In this document: positions 20,784-31,431 of the stretch, in pieces
Numbering within the stretch: the first letter of the stretch is position 1
Layout: every line of letters begins with the position of its first letter
NCBI GenBank assembly: GCA_963971405.1
Contig: OZ020492.1
Coordinates: 18,444,204-18,508,203, forward strand
Direction: 5' to 3'
Length of the DNA stretch: 64,000 nt
Origin: Psococerastis gibbosa
Lineage: Eukaryota; Arthropoda; Insecta; Psocodea; Psocidae
Translations under genes and position numbers: made by a program
Notes under the pieces: generated by a model
Told to the model about the DNA's origin: nothing
Seen by the model: only the letters and a program-made list of their open reading frames with translations
Databases searched by the model: none

Positions 20784-21309
20784 ATACTAATGTCTACAAT
20801 CTACTGGCGGCTTGGCCCTTCCAACCCACAGTTAAAAACACCAACATTTATTTATTAATTAAAAATTACATTTTTTTCATATATATAAAAGATTGTATTA
20901 TTATTGTTAACCTATATAAGCTACCTTATCTAGCATATTTTAAATTTTTATTGTTACAACACTGTGAAAATAGCCTATTGCGATTCGCAATTTGCGAAAT
21001 GAGAATCCTGATTCTTCGTAGTAACGATGCGGGCGAATAATATGACTTGGCATTTCCATCTCGACAGGAACGTTTTATTTTTCCAGCCACCCCTCGGTAG
21101 TCAAGTTTTCTTTACATGTTATGTAAGTAAGTGTTTTTAAACGTATTCGCATGCAGACTCAATGAGGTCTTATAGCCTATTGTGCTCTCCACTAAGAATT
21201 ACCAATGCTGCACTTCTTCCTCAAGACATTTCTTCGTCATTGAAGGGCTGGGATCTGGTGAAAATTAGGCCCTTTTTTATTGTCTTAACCCCTTTTTGTG
21301 TGGATTCAG

Positions 21310-21540
21310 AACCGAATTGCTGACGGTTAAGATACGGAAATTAACATACTTCGGCCATGTGACGAGGAGCAAAAAGTATCGCCTTCAGTATGTTACAATC
21401 CAGGGGAAGATAGACTGATAGAGGGACGAAGGGCTCCCAGCAGATGAAGAACATCCTGGTTTGGCAAGAGCACAACTTCCCTTTTCAGAGCAGTTGTCTC
21501 CAATCTTCGATAGAAGAGGCATTTAAGGAGGAAGAAGAAG
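21310..21540 (+). pseudogene. LINE reverse-transcriptase C-terminal relic
   Basis: With one or two frameshifts it reads LLTVKIRKLTYFGHVTRSKK, then YRLQYVTIQGKID and RRAPSR. The RK.xYFGHV.R...Y.LL...IQGKI.G.RG pattern is typical of CR1/RTE-like insect LINE tails. A relative is at 26605. Confidence 0.6.
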
Positions 21541-21716
21541 TTTAACCAAGTCCCATTAACTAGGTAAGCCTCATTATCATAGCGAAGAAGCCACTCAACA
21601 ACCGAGTCACACATTCACCAACTCCCTTTTTTGAGCGCGTTCCAACAGGAAATTTGGGCTAGGAACGTGGGAGACTAGGCTTCAGTGGAAAGAAGGATTA
21701 ATGGTAGTATGTGGGA

Positions 21717-21965
21717 AGTAGAGACTCGTATCTGTACTTGGTTAAGTCATGCTTACGCCTGTTTCATTGCGTCAATGGTAAGCTGGTCTCAGCTTGTCCA
21801 TTATCGCTAGTAGCCGGCGTAGGTTGACATCGAGGAAGTATACCAGTTTATCAGTGGGCAAAAAGTCACACGGAAACAATACAAATAACGTCCGAAATTC
21901 ATGGGGTAGTTGGCATTGGACAAGAGACCTATGGGCCTGTGTCCATAAAAAAAGTCCTTTAAAAG
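21717..21965 (+). repeat. Repeat R2, well-preserved copy
   Basis: GACTCGTATCTGTACTTGG, TGCGTCAATGGTAAGCTGGT, TAGGTTGACATCGAGG, ATTCATGGGGTAGTTGGC and TGTGTCCATAAAAAAAGTCC. Probably a short retroelement; I see no reliable promoter boxes. Confidence 0.6.
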
Positions 21966-24319
21966 AACAGCCGACCATATGATGTGGGAAGTAGACCATT
22001 AGGCATAGTTATTTTGCGTGTCCAGGAAGGCACGCATTTAATTTTAACATGTTGTCCAAAATCAATCAACGTGGACGGCTTTGTCGCTTGCTTCATGCTT
22101 CATGGTGTGTACAGCGTTAAAAATTACTCGGACTGTACGTTGCTGCGTGTCAATATTTCCAAAATATGTCATTGGCTAAAATTTAAGTCGACACAAAACT
22201 ATTAGTCCAGTAAAATACCACGGGATTGGTGCTTACTCTCTTTTTTTTCGAGGAAAGGTTCCTATTTGGCATTGTCGGATCCACAGGGGGGGGGGACAAG
22301 GGGATCATGGCCCCCCATAAATAAGTAAATTCATAAGGTAGTAAAAAAAAATAAATAAATAAAACTCAACATTTCAACAAAAAAAAAACTTTTTAAACCT
22401 ACATAAAACTTGTGACCCCCCTAAATTTTCCGCTATTGGGATTCTCTACCTAAAAGTCAGTATGTCTAAGAAATTCGGACTGGTGGAACTTGACTAAATT
22501 CAAATGTCATCAACTTCCTATAAAAAAAAAAACGTACTTCCTTAAACTCGTAGGATGTTTAGGTGTATATACAGCAGGGGCGGAATCAGCCCATTTAGGG
22601 GGGGGGGGGTAGTTGTGGGTCAAAATAGAACAAATATATTTAGTATCGATTAAATTGGAGTGTAATATATTAACTTACAACAGATTTACAAAAATAAAGT
22701 TGAGGGAAGGCAGCTCCCCCACCCCCCCCCCCCCCCATGATATGCAAGTTGTTGGTTGACGAACATCGTAGTTGGTATAGTGGACAATAATTATGGGAAA
22801 AAATATGACTTGGCGTTGCCTTCTCCAAAGGAACGTTTTGCTTTTCCAGCCACACCCCTCAACGTACCAATTTTCCGTCAAGTTTGCTTAAAAGTTGACA
22901 AGTTAACAAAAGTTATAGGCCTACATTAAAATATTCCCTGCTGCTTGCGAATAAGGGCATCTCGATTCGTTAAACGGCAGTTAGTCGGAGACGTACCTGT
23001 AATTGTAAATTCTTACGGTTCCTTTTGTGTGACGCAAACCGGAGAAGAACTAGCCTACTTTGATTTCGATTCGATTACATGTACTTACTTATACATGCAT
23101 AAAAATCTGTTTTAGTAACTCAATTTTGGAGGGTTTTACCCTTACCTTACTTTACTTTATCCAATGCCGGCTCTTGGTATCTCTGCAATACACCGATTTA
23201 CCCTTCCCTCATAAAAGGTATTTCTAAAAAAACGACTAAAACATTTTTTTAAAAATTCACATAGGCTATGTTGTACTCGTTATTATTGGTGCGATTAAAA
23301 GCCAATTTAACACCCACTATAGATTTTTCCCCCCCGATGGTTTTGGGACAAAAAAAATAATCCGTTTTGGACTAACTCAATTTTGGGGGTTCTCTATAAA
23401 TGTGTTTACTACCGCCCTTTTCTATCGGACCCTTCAAATTAAAGGGGGGTATAAAATATCATTTTCCGTGTTAAAATCTAGTAGGAGGAGGAGGGGGGGG
23501 GTTGAAAGTAAAAGTGAAAGGCCAGTGAGTGTCTTCTTCTACTTGGCCCATCATAGGTAAAAATTTCACTCCTATCGTGTGGTCACAAGCACACGCACCC
23601 TTTTTTCTATGACTTAGCCTAATTCCCTGGTGCTGACTTCGAGTTGGCCAAAATTTTTTGGGTGCTCGGATATCAAGGCTGTAATACAATGACCATCCAT
23701 CAAATTTTTTTTTTGGGGGGGGGGGGCACGGCGTCCTAGCTTGGACCCCCCCTCCTTTTTGGTACGGGCCTGCTCACATCGCCCGATATCACCGCAAACA
23801 AACCAAAAGAACCCGTACGAGAGAACTCGTACTTGCTTTCTTATTTATCAATTAGTACAGGTACCAAGATAGATGAGATAAGTAGCTCCATGGTAAATAA
23901 TTTTCCTACGGTTAAATTTCAATTTTGTTGACTTTCACTATCCCAAGGCAGTGAATTAATCGATGGGACGATCCGTAGAGTAAAAAAGGCAGACTGCTAG
24001 TATAACACAGTAATAATGGCAGGGTATGCAACTAAATGTCTTATTGGGGCATGAATTTCTGCAAACAAAAATTACCAAACTTTGGTTGGGAAAGTTTTGT
24101 TACTCTATTTGTTTATATATAAAATAGTCTCCTTTGTAACTTTGTAATATTTCGAACACATTATAATAAAAGTTGACTTGATAAAATATTACACAAAAAA
24201 CATCAAAATAATGTCACGACCGGTTTTAACTATTTGTCAGTCTCAAGTGAGCAGATAGAACTTTTAATAAAAACAAGTAATTGCAAGTTATAAAAACGTT
24301 AAGTCACGTTATAAATACA

Positions 24320-24580
24320 AATACATTACACATAGTATATGTCATATACGATCCTGCTGCCATGTCCAACAAAGGAGAATTGCTGATAAACTTTATATCA
24401 TTTAATAGGGGCTTAATCCTATTAATAGGTTCTTTTATTTCAATGGTTTCTAGATTATCCAGCAATTTTGCTTTGTTAGCTATGTGTAATATTTTAAAAT
24501 ATTTAAAGGTACATGAATGTCCTGTGTTTTGTGTGTGTAATATTTTATCAAGTTTACTTTTATTATAATGTAACTCTATT
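24320..24580 (-). pseudogene. Second, more divergent Penelope-like GIY-YIG C-terminal relic
   Basis: Minus strand: TGHSCTFKYFKILHIANKAK, then LLDNLETIEIKEPINRIKPL, then LNDIKFISNSPLLD, with interruptions. H...LKILHIANK.K.LD.LE..EI is the distal part of GIY-YIG domains of a Penelope clade distinct from the copy at 4605. The sequence on its minus-strand 3' side (24140-24320) includes AAACCGGTCGTGACATT and resembles a Penelope 3' end. Confidence 0.6.
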
Positions 24581-24947
24581 TGTTACCTAAAACATCGCGT
24601 TTTGACAGCAGTAAGGTTTAGATTTTACCTACGGTACGAAGATTTATATAGGTGCGAACAGGGGCAAGGCCGTAGCCAGAATTTTCTTCGGGGGGGGGGG
24701 GGAGTTTCAGAAATTTCATTGATATTACATACGGTAGTGGTTTTTATTTTTCCTCTCAAACTGCGATTCTATCTGGTATCGAGCCATTTCATTTCGGGGA
24801 GGGGGGGTTTAAACCCCCATGAACCCCTCTTAGCTACGGCCTTGAACAGGGGGGCCCTGGGGTCTCACCTGGGGAAATAATTTAATTGAAAAAAGCACGA
24901 AACAGTAGGGTTTTTACGTATGTATGTTGACAGCAGTTTAGGTTTAA

Positions 24948-25068
24948 CAGAGGAAGGCCCGGAACCACCTGCTTTACATGCCCTCCGACATGTAGCCAGA
25001 AAATGAAGCAAGTGTTGACTCGAACTAACAACCTATCGGGTGAAAGTCAGAGTCAGTACCACTTCTCA
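24948..25068 (-). mobile_element. SINE-A, partial
   Basis: Core and head are present (CACCTGCTTTACATGCCCTC, ACTCGAACTAACAACC, GAAAGTCAGAGTC); the tail is missing. Confidence 0.7.
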
Positions 25069-25291
25069 GCATAACCCTAATGGGTGATTTAAGTCATTGG
25101 TATGGGTTTACCACGACTGCCGGGCATTTTTCGGGCCACTTAACATTCCAAATAGAGCTGTGGTCAAGAGAGGAACCTCTACATGTCCTCAGGCCAATCC
25201 ATACACCTGGAATTCACAGGAAGTATTAATCGTTATGCTACATTCTATGTCTCACAAGGCACAAGCAATTACGTAGCCGTAGCCTAGGTAA

Positions 25292-25621
25292 GGCACCCAT
25301 TCCACCGACCGGCTTGGGCTATTTACAAAAACGGTGACGTGGTAGCAGACATTCAAGACTTAGGTGGCGTTTCCACGGACCTCGCATTGCAGAATGCAAA
25401 TGACATTGACGGAAATTAGAATTTTTCTTTTTATAGAAATCTATTAAAATGTTTGTACTTAACATATCCCATGACGCCATTTTTTAATTTTAGTTTGTTT
25501 GTTTGTGATTTTACTCTATGATCATTGATCAATTTTAACTATGGCATAGAGGAAAATAAACATTTCCGTCAATTCTGCAATGCGAGGTCGGTGGAAACCC
25601 CGCCTAAGTCTTGAATGTTAC
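25292..25621. mobile_element. Harbinger-type palindromic MITE (copy 2, right end truncated)
   Basis: The left end is GGCACCCATTCCACCGACCGG after TAA; the right arm stops within CTTGAATGT at about 25621, so the terminal 60 bases of the right arm are missing. The internal palindrome is shared with copies 1, 3, 4 and 5. Confidence 0.75.
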
Positions 25622-26335
25622 TAGACTACTAGAGTTTCATAGGTTTTGCGTGTTTTGAGTGCTGTAACACTTACAATATAGATGCAAAGAATATAATTGC
25701 TGTCCAAAGGGGGGGGGGGGGGGCAATTGCCCGCAGTGCCGGTCGCTGCGTCCGCCTCTGGAAATTAAATACCGCAAAACAGTTTGTGTCTGTGTTGGAA
25801 CCATTGTCTTTACCTCTGGTTTCAATAGTTAGCTTAGCAACTGGGAGGCCAAGTTATCATTCCCCATTAGTTTTTGATTTTGTGCTTCAATGTAGGTATT
25901 CAGTCTGGGTTCCACCCGCCATAAAATCTGTAAAATTAGGCTTGTACTGCAGGACTGCAACTGTGTTTGACTCCATGACTAGAAGTTGGGATTTTTTTTT
26001 CTTTTTATAGAGGAGCCTACCGCAGTAGTGGCGAACAACGGGTTATTCGGAGGGCATGTAAAGCCGGCGGTCCAGGGCCTTCGCAGTTGAGTTTTTGAGA
26101 GGGCGTCATAGCTGTAGGTAGGGTCATAGACGACATCCGACACATGGTAGTTGCGTTATCGAACGCTTCTGTTCGACTATCGCATAGCAAATAATTTTCA
26201 TTTTAATTACATATAAGAAAGAAAGAAAGAAAAGAAAGAAAAATGTATATGCGAATTTCGGGCCTTTCGGCCCACTCTCATAACTAACCCATAACCCATA
26301 TAGTGAAGTTAGCGTAATAATTACTTAATTATTAG

Positions 26336-26580
26336 TAGTCAGAATGGCGTAGAGGTAACGACTCGGACTATCATCCAGAAGGTGACTGGTTCGAGTCCCA
26401 CCCAAATGCCAAAATTTTCTAGTGGTACAATTATTTATCTTCTGACTACCATGCTTCGGAGGGCATGTAAAGCCGGCGGTCCCGGCAGTCTTCCCTGACT
26501 GTCGATAGGTTAAACAGGAGGCTGTTGATGCAACCTGAAAACTCCTGTACCACGGGTAGTACCACCCCGACACGAATTTA
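26336..26580 (+). mobile_element. SINE-B (different tRNA-derived head, shared core)
   Basis: The head AGAATGGCGTAGAGGTAACG and ACTGGTTCGAGTCCCACC give A and B boxes. The core ATGCTTCGGAGGGCATGTAA is shared with SINE-A. The tail (CAGTCTTCCCTGACTGTCG ... CACCCCGACACGAATTTA) is unrelated to SINE-A. Confidence 0.8.
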
Positions 26581-26604
26581 CTTTATTTTACTTAATTATT
26601 GAGC

Positions 26605-26830
26605 TTACGGTTAAGAAACGTAAGTCGGCCATGTGATGAGGAACGAAAAATATCGTCTTCTGCATGTAATAATCCAAGGGAAGACAGAAGAGGGAAGATA
26701 GAGGGAGAGAGGGTTCCCGGCAGAAGAAGAACACACTGGTTGAAAAACCCGAGGCAGAGGTTTGGCAAGAACACGACTTTCCTTTTCAGAGCAGCAGTCT
26801 CCAAGGTACAAATTGCCATGATGATCGCGG
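26605..26830 (+). pseudogene. LINE reverse-transcriptase C-terminal relic
   Basis: Similar to 21310-21540 at the DNA level (TCGGCCATGTGATGAGGA, TAATCCAAGGGAAGACAG, GTTTGGCAAGAACACGACTT). It is broken by stops. It directly follows the SINE-B copy at 26336. Confidence 0.55.
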
Positions 26831-27191
26831 CAATCTTCGTTAGAAGAAGAACTGAGCTGCCGCAGTTGGCAGGAACCCCAAGACAAAAATACTGTACAAT
26901 AATTCGGGATAAACCGACTAACTATCTTATAGGCTTCGTACGTATACGCGCATAAGACGTTGAAGCTTGTTCAAGCCTCTGCCTCTAGCGGCAGGGGTTG
27001 GTTTCCAGTACGCCCTTTTTTATTTAAACATTAACAACTAACGGATAACGATCGCAGGCTATGACACCAACAGGTGAATAAAAAGCGGGTCATTGAAGCG
27101 TTATACAAAACTCCTTACACCGTCTCTGCCATTTCAAAAGCAAATATTTAGTTCCGGAAAATGCCACTTGAGGGTGTTGGAGCGCAATTGC

Positions 27192-27362
27192 AATATGGGA
27201 ACGGTAGACGAATGACTTCACTCGGAAAACTTTGGCTAACTGCTGTTTATGGGCAGATTTCGGGATATTATATTATATTATATTATTAATATGGGAACGG
27301 TAGACGAATGACTTCACTCGGAAAACTTTGGCTAACTGCTGTTTATGGGCAGATTTCGGGAT
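27192..27362 (+). repeat. 75-base exact direct repeat
   Basis: 27192-27266 and 27288-27362 are identical by eye (AATATGGGAACGGTAGACGA ... GATTTCGGGAT), separated by a 21-base TATTA-rich spacer. Confidence 0.8.
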
Positions 27363-27779
27363 TTTCTCTTTTTCTGCCCTCGCGCCCGTTACGGAAAGTC
27401 TGTGTAATGTGTGCCCAACAGTTTTTACTAAGATTTTTGGGTATTCTCAAAATGGATTTGGGGAGTTCCTGGTAAGAGAGTTTTCCGGTAAGTAGGCCTA
27501 CTACTTTTTTTTTGTAATTATAAAAATTAATATTATTGTTCCAAAATTAACTAGACAATTCTGAAATTTGATATTTGATCACTAGGCATGTTGCTTTAAA
27601 ATATTACTAGTCCAGTATAATAATATATTATTAGTACAGGAGACCGTCTTCTTCTTCTTCTTACGCGCAATCACGCATGCGCGATTTTCCAGACTCTTCT
27701 GACAGTTTAGTAACATAGTGAAATCATAAGTACAGTGCCGAAACATTATTATAGCTACAAAGAATTAATAAATACCATT

Positions 27780-28795
27780 TTAAAAGAACCGGACGAGTAA
27801 ACCCGAACATACATTGCTGATTATCAATTAGTATAGGTGCTGAAATAGGTGATATGAGTAGTTCCATTATAAATCATTTTACAAAGGTTCAATTTCGGAT
27901 GCATGAACTTTCCCTATCCCAACGCACTAAATTGATCGATGGGATGATAACATAGTCTAGAACGATAAAATACAACACTGTAAAAATGGCAGGGTACGCA
28001 ATGTATTGGGGCATGAATTATCCATAATTTCCTAAAATATTTTTTTTCAAAACCAAAACTTAGTTCAGGTTTGTTACTCAATTTAAAACCTAAAACATAC
28101 CTGAAGTTAAAAAGCATCGATACGAAGGTTCCACAGATAAATTATTTTTTTTGTAATTTTTCATGGAAATTATTTTTGCCCCCAGGACCAATCAATCGAG
28201 GGCCAAGCGACCTATTGGAGCTTGTTTACATTAATAACGACTAAAATATACATGAATTCACATTTTTAAGGTCTTTGATGGCATAGTGGTAGCTTGTTCG
28301 TACTTGTCAGAGTCTCTAAACATCATGCGATCGGTGACCTGTCGTAGCTCAACACAGGTATTGCCTACAGAGGTGACTGAACAGATTATTCGGATACATT
28401 CATTGAATTGTTGGTATGCGAATAATCTTTAAAAACAAAAAACAAAAAATAATAATAATAATATAAAAAATCGTTGGAGCTGTTTTTGAGAAACAAAAAA
28501 ATAAAATAAATTGTCCCGTCCCGAGACATGATGTTTGTGAACCTACATACCAATTATTTATTATTTTTTTTATTTTTTATTTATTTATTTATTTTATTTA
28601 TTTATTTATTATCATTTTATTTAATTATTTGACCGCAAATTGGCGGACAGACAGAGATTTCGTAAAATCTACGTACCTAAACCACTTTCTTTGGTTCTTG
28701 GGATCTCAAAAAGTGTTAATCCGTTGAATTCTCAAAATCGAAAATTTGACCATCACAAAGCTTTCCTTATGCTAACGTATAAATAGGAAAGCATT
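27780..28795 (-). repeat. Repeat R4, decayed reverse copy with insertions
   Basis: Reads AAAAGAACCGGACGAGTAAA at one end and GCTTTCCTTATGCTAACGT at the other. It is interrupted by an R1 fragment (28265-28435) and AT-rich microsatellites (28555-28625). Confidence 0.55.
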
Positions 28796-29381
28796 AGTAC
28801 AATACAATACATACATTAAGGTCCTGACCATCCAGCAGCAGCCAGAGCCGAATCGACCGTTTCGTAAACCGCAATAAGATTGCGAGGAATCATTTATATT
28901 TTTATTTATTTATTTTTTAAAATAGGAATAACAACAATAAAATAGCCCCCAGATTTGTTGTTGTTTAATAGTGGGAAGGGTGCTCTTATTTACACCACCC
29001 AGTTTCTGGGGTGAAACTCAACCAGGCAGTAAAGAGGTGCGCCTTTGTTTGTTGTTTTTGCGGAAGTGGAGAAGTGAAATGCAGTTTCTTTACTTGCCTC
29101 CCTGTGTCCCTACTTGAACGATTTCAGATTAACAGATCACCGGTTTAAAATAATGGAATCAATGCGAATAAATAGCTGATAAGTTAAATGCTTTTAATGC
29201 AGTCACATGACACCTTGGGGTTTATGTAAAATAAATTAATCTTATTCCCGGTGTTAAGTAATTCTCAAATCGCCTTAGTAGGGCTGCTGCTGGGTCGCTA
29301 ATCAGGCTAGCATTCAGGTAGTGTGTGATTTCGGACCCAGTCATTGTTTCTGACTGGTCGCACCAGTTTCCGAAGCAAAAG

Positions 29382-29626
29382 TAAATTCGTGTCGGGGTGG
29401 TAATACCCGTGGTACAGGAGTTTTCAGGTTGCATCAACAGCCTCCTGTTTAACCTATCGACAGTCAGGGAAGACTGCCGGGACCGCCGGCTTTACATGCC
29501 CTCCGAAGCATGGTAGTCAGAAGATAAATAATTGTACCACTAGAAAATTTTGGCATTCGGGTGGGACTCGAACCAGTCACCTTCTGGATGATAGTCCGAG
29601 TCGTTACCTCTACGCCATTCTGACTA
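29382..29626 (-). mobile_element. SINE-B, inverted copy
   Basis: Near-identical reverse complement of 26336-26580, from TAAATTCGTGTCGGGGTGG to CGCCATTCTGACTA. The pair can form a long inverted repeat about 2.8 kb apart. Confidence 0.8.
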
Positions 29627-30734
29627 CGAAGCATGGACGGATACAGGGGGGGCGGCAGAGGGGTAGCTGCCCCCTCCCAAAATTTGGTAAATCTATTGTA
29701 AATTAATTTATTACGCTCTGATTTAATCGATCCTACAAATGTTTTTCCTATTTTGATCCACAACTACCCCCCCCCCCCCCGCAAAATGGGCTGGATCCGT
29801 CCTTGTTCCGGACCCACTACACTCCACTCCCATCCCGCAGCAGGTTAAGTGTCCTGTAGCTGCTGGGGTAAATCCATGAAGAGTAGCAATTTAGTCCTGA
29901 GAATAACCTGTAATGGAAAGAGTTAAACTAGTTAAAGACAGTATATTGTGCAAGCACATACTATTCCCCCCGGGGGGGACCCCCAAACCCTTTTTCAGGC
30001 CTCCCGAACCTTCAGGTACCTGCACAGGGGATAGTAAGGTCATGCCCCTGATTTAAAAACTGTTTCTTTGAACGGCTTTCCCCTTGTAATACATTTTTAA
30101 GAAAATGGGGCGGGGGGAGGGCACGAATTGACACACTTTCCCCCTCATTAACCTATCATTACGCCACTGCCCAAGCTTTTTTTGCACAACCCCGTTTTAA
30201 AACCAACTGCTTGTTACTCTATTTGGCACGTAAAATGTACCTGGCGTTAGAAAACACTGATAAAAATTGAAAAGGTTTCTTAGTAAAATTGAGAGAATGA
30301 ATGAATGAATGAATGAATGAACGTGCATTAAATATAGAAAAACAATTTAAACACAATAATAAACACACATTAAATCTTTCAGTATGCTAATTTTTCATGG
30401 AAATTGAACCTTCTTTATTTTTTCTCCTTCAACTAAGGGGAGGTGGCCTACAGGGTTTTGTTTACACTAATCAGGACTACAAAATAAAGACTACTAATAA
30501 GGACTACAAAAAAATGTAATCGTTTGGTGGGGGATAAAATGCCCCCCAATGAAGTGAGCCAGGAAGTGATAATGGACTTATGGACACCTCTTGTCAATAA
30601 CTTTGTTAACATTCATTTTAATTTAGACGCATCGCCACGGGGGGGGGGGGGGCAGGGGTAGAGAAAAATTGTGTCATGCAGCAAATGAAGCAAAAGTTAG
30701 TCAAAAGGCCAATGTTCACATAAAATAAAAATAT

Positions 30735-30941
30735 AGACTTTTTTGTTCTATTACTAAGCCAACCTAGCGGAGTTAGGGCTATAAAGCCCTCTCTTGCACT
30801 CAACTAGGAAGACCCGGGACCGCCTGCTTTACATGCCCTCCGAAGCCAGAAGGCCAGAAAATTTAGCAAGTGTGGGACTCGAACCAACAACCTTTCGTGT
30901 GAAATTCGGAGTCTGTATACCACAACTCTACATATCCTGTC
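30735..30941 (-). mobile_element. SINE-A (tRNA-derived), near full length
   Basis: Reverse copy upstream of the RNF220-like start exon, with GACTCGAACCAACAACCTTT and the core TTTACATGCCCTCCGAAG. A short duplication or insertion (CAGAAGG) interrupts the core. Confidence 0.85.
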
Positions 30942-31329
30942 ACATGCTCCCATTTAACTGCATTGGGACTAAATTTGAAATCATTTTATTAGGGCCAGTC
31001 AATTGTCAACTTCCAAAATTAGTTTTGTAACTACCTAAGCCTTCCTAATTCATCTAGAAGAAGCATCGAGCACATACCCTCCTAAAAAATCTCATACCTG
31101 TTATGCTTACCTACAGGATGAGCTATGTATTGTATTCTGTATGCCATCGAAGAAAATGTTACAGTGTAGGCCAATAGTGATTTATGAAACACAGCAATAA
31201 TAACTTCAGTGCATTGGGCTGCTCTTGTTCGGCTCTGTAGTATTAGTAAAAGGATATAAGATAGGTTTCTTACTCTATGATACTATATATGTATACTATG
31301 TATTTAATATATAATATTGATAATTTCAG

Positions 31330-31431
31330 ATGGAAAATGGCTTCGCGGCGCAGACATTGAGCCATCCTGCGCTAGTTCTGGCTGGTTTGCCGGACGCTCT
31401 CAGAATGCAGCTAGGGCCTTTCAACACTCAG
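31330..31431 (+). CDS. RNF220-like exon 1 (start codon)
   Basis: The ATG follows an acceptor directly (GATAATTTCAG/ATGG), so a non-coding 5' exon must lie upstream. It has 34 codons, reading MENGFAAQTLSHPALVLAG, then LPDALRMQLGPFNTQ, and closes CAG/GTATGT in phase 0. The start was chosen by its similarity to the MENSSYLPN...ASPALMVLA region of vertebrate RNF220 and by the clean splice sites. Confidence 0.7.

Larger units (their letters stand above)
18181..31329. other. Intergenic region / 5'-UTR intron, repeat-filled
   Basis: No convincing gene was found over 13 kb. It contains MITEs (18732, 20400, 25292), SINE-A (19343, 19960, 24948, 30735), SINE-B (26336, 29382), R2 (21717), LINE relics (21310, 26605), a Penelope relic (24320), R4 relics (23805, 27780) and many G/C homopolymers. 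The promoter and 5' exon of the RNF220-like gene should lie here or further upstream, but I could not place them. Confidence 0.6.

Noticed and set aside
22670-22881. Reverse frames with a Gly run
   Set aside because: The Gly run comes from a C homopolymer; the surroundings are repeat sequence.
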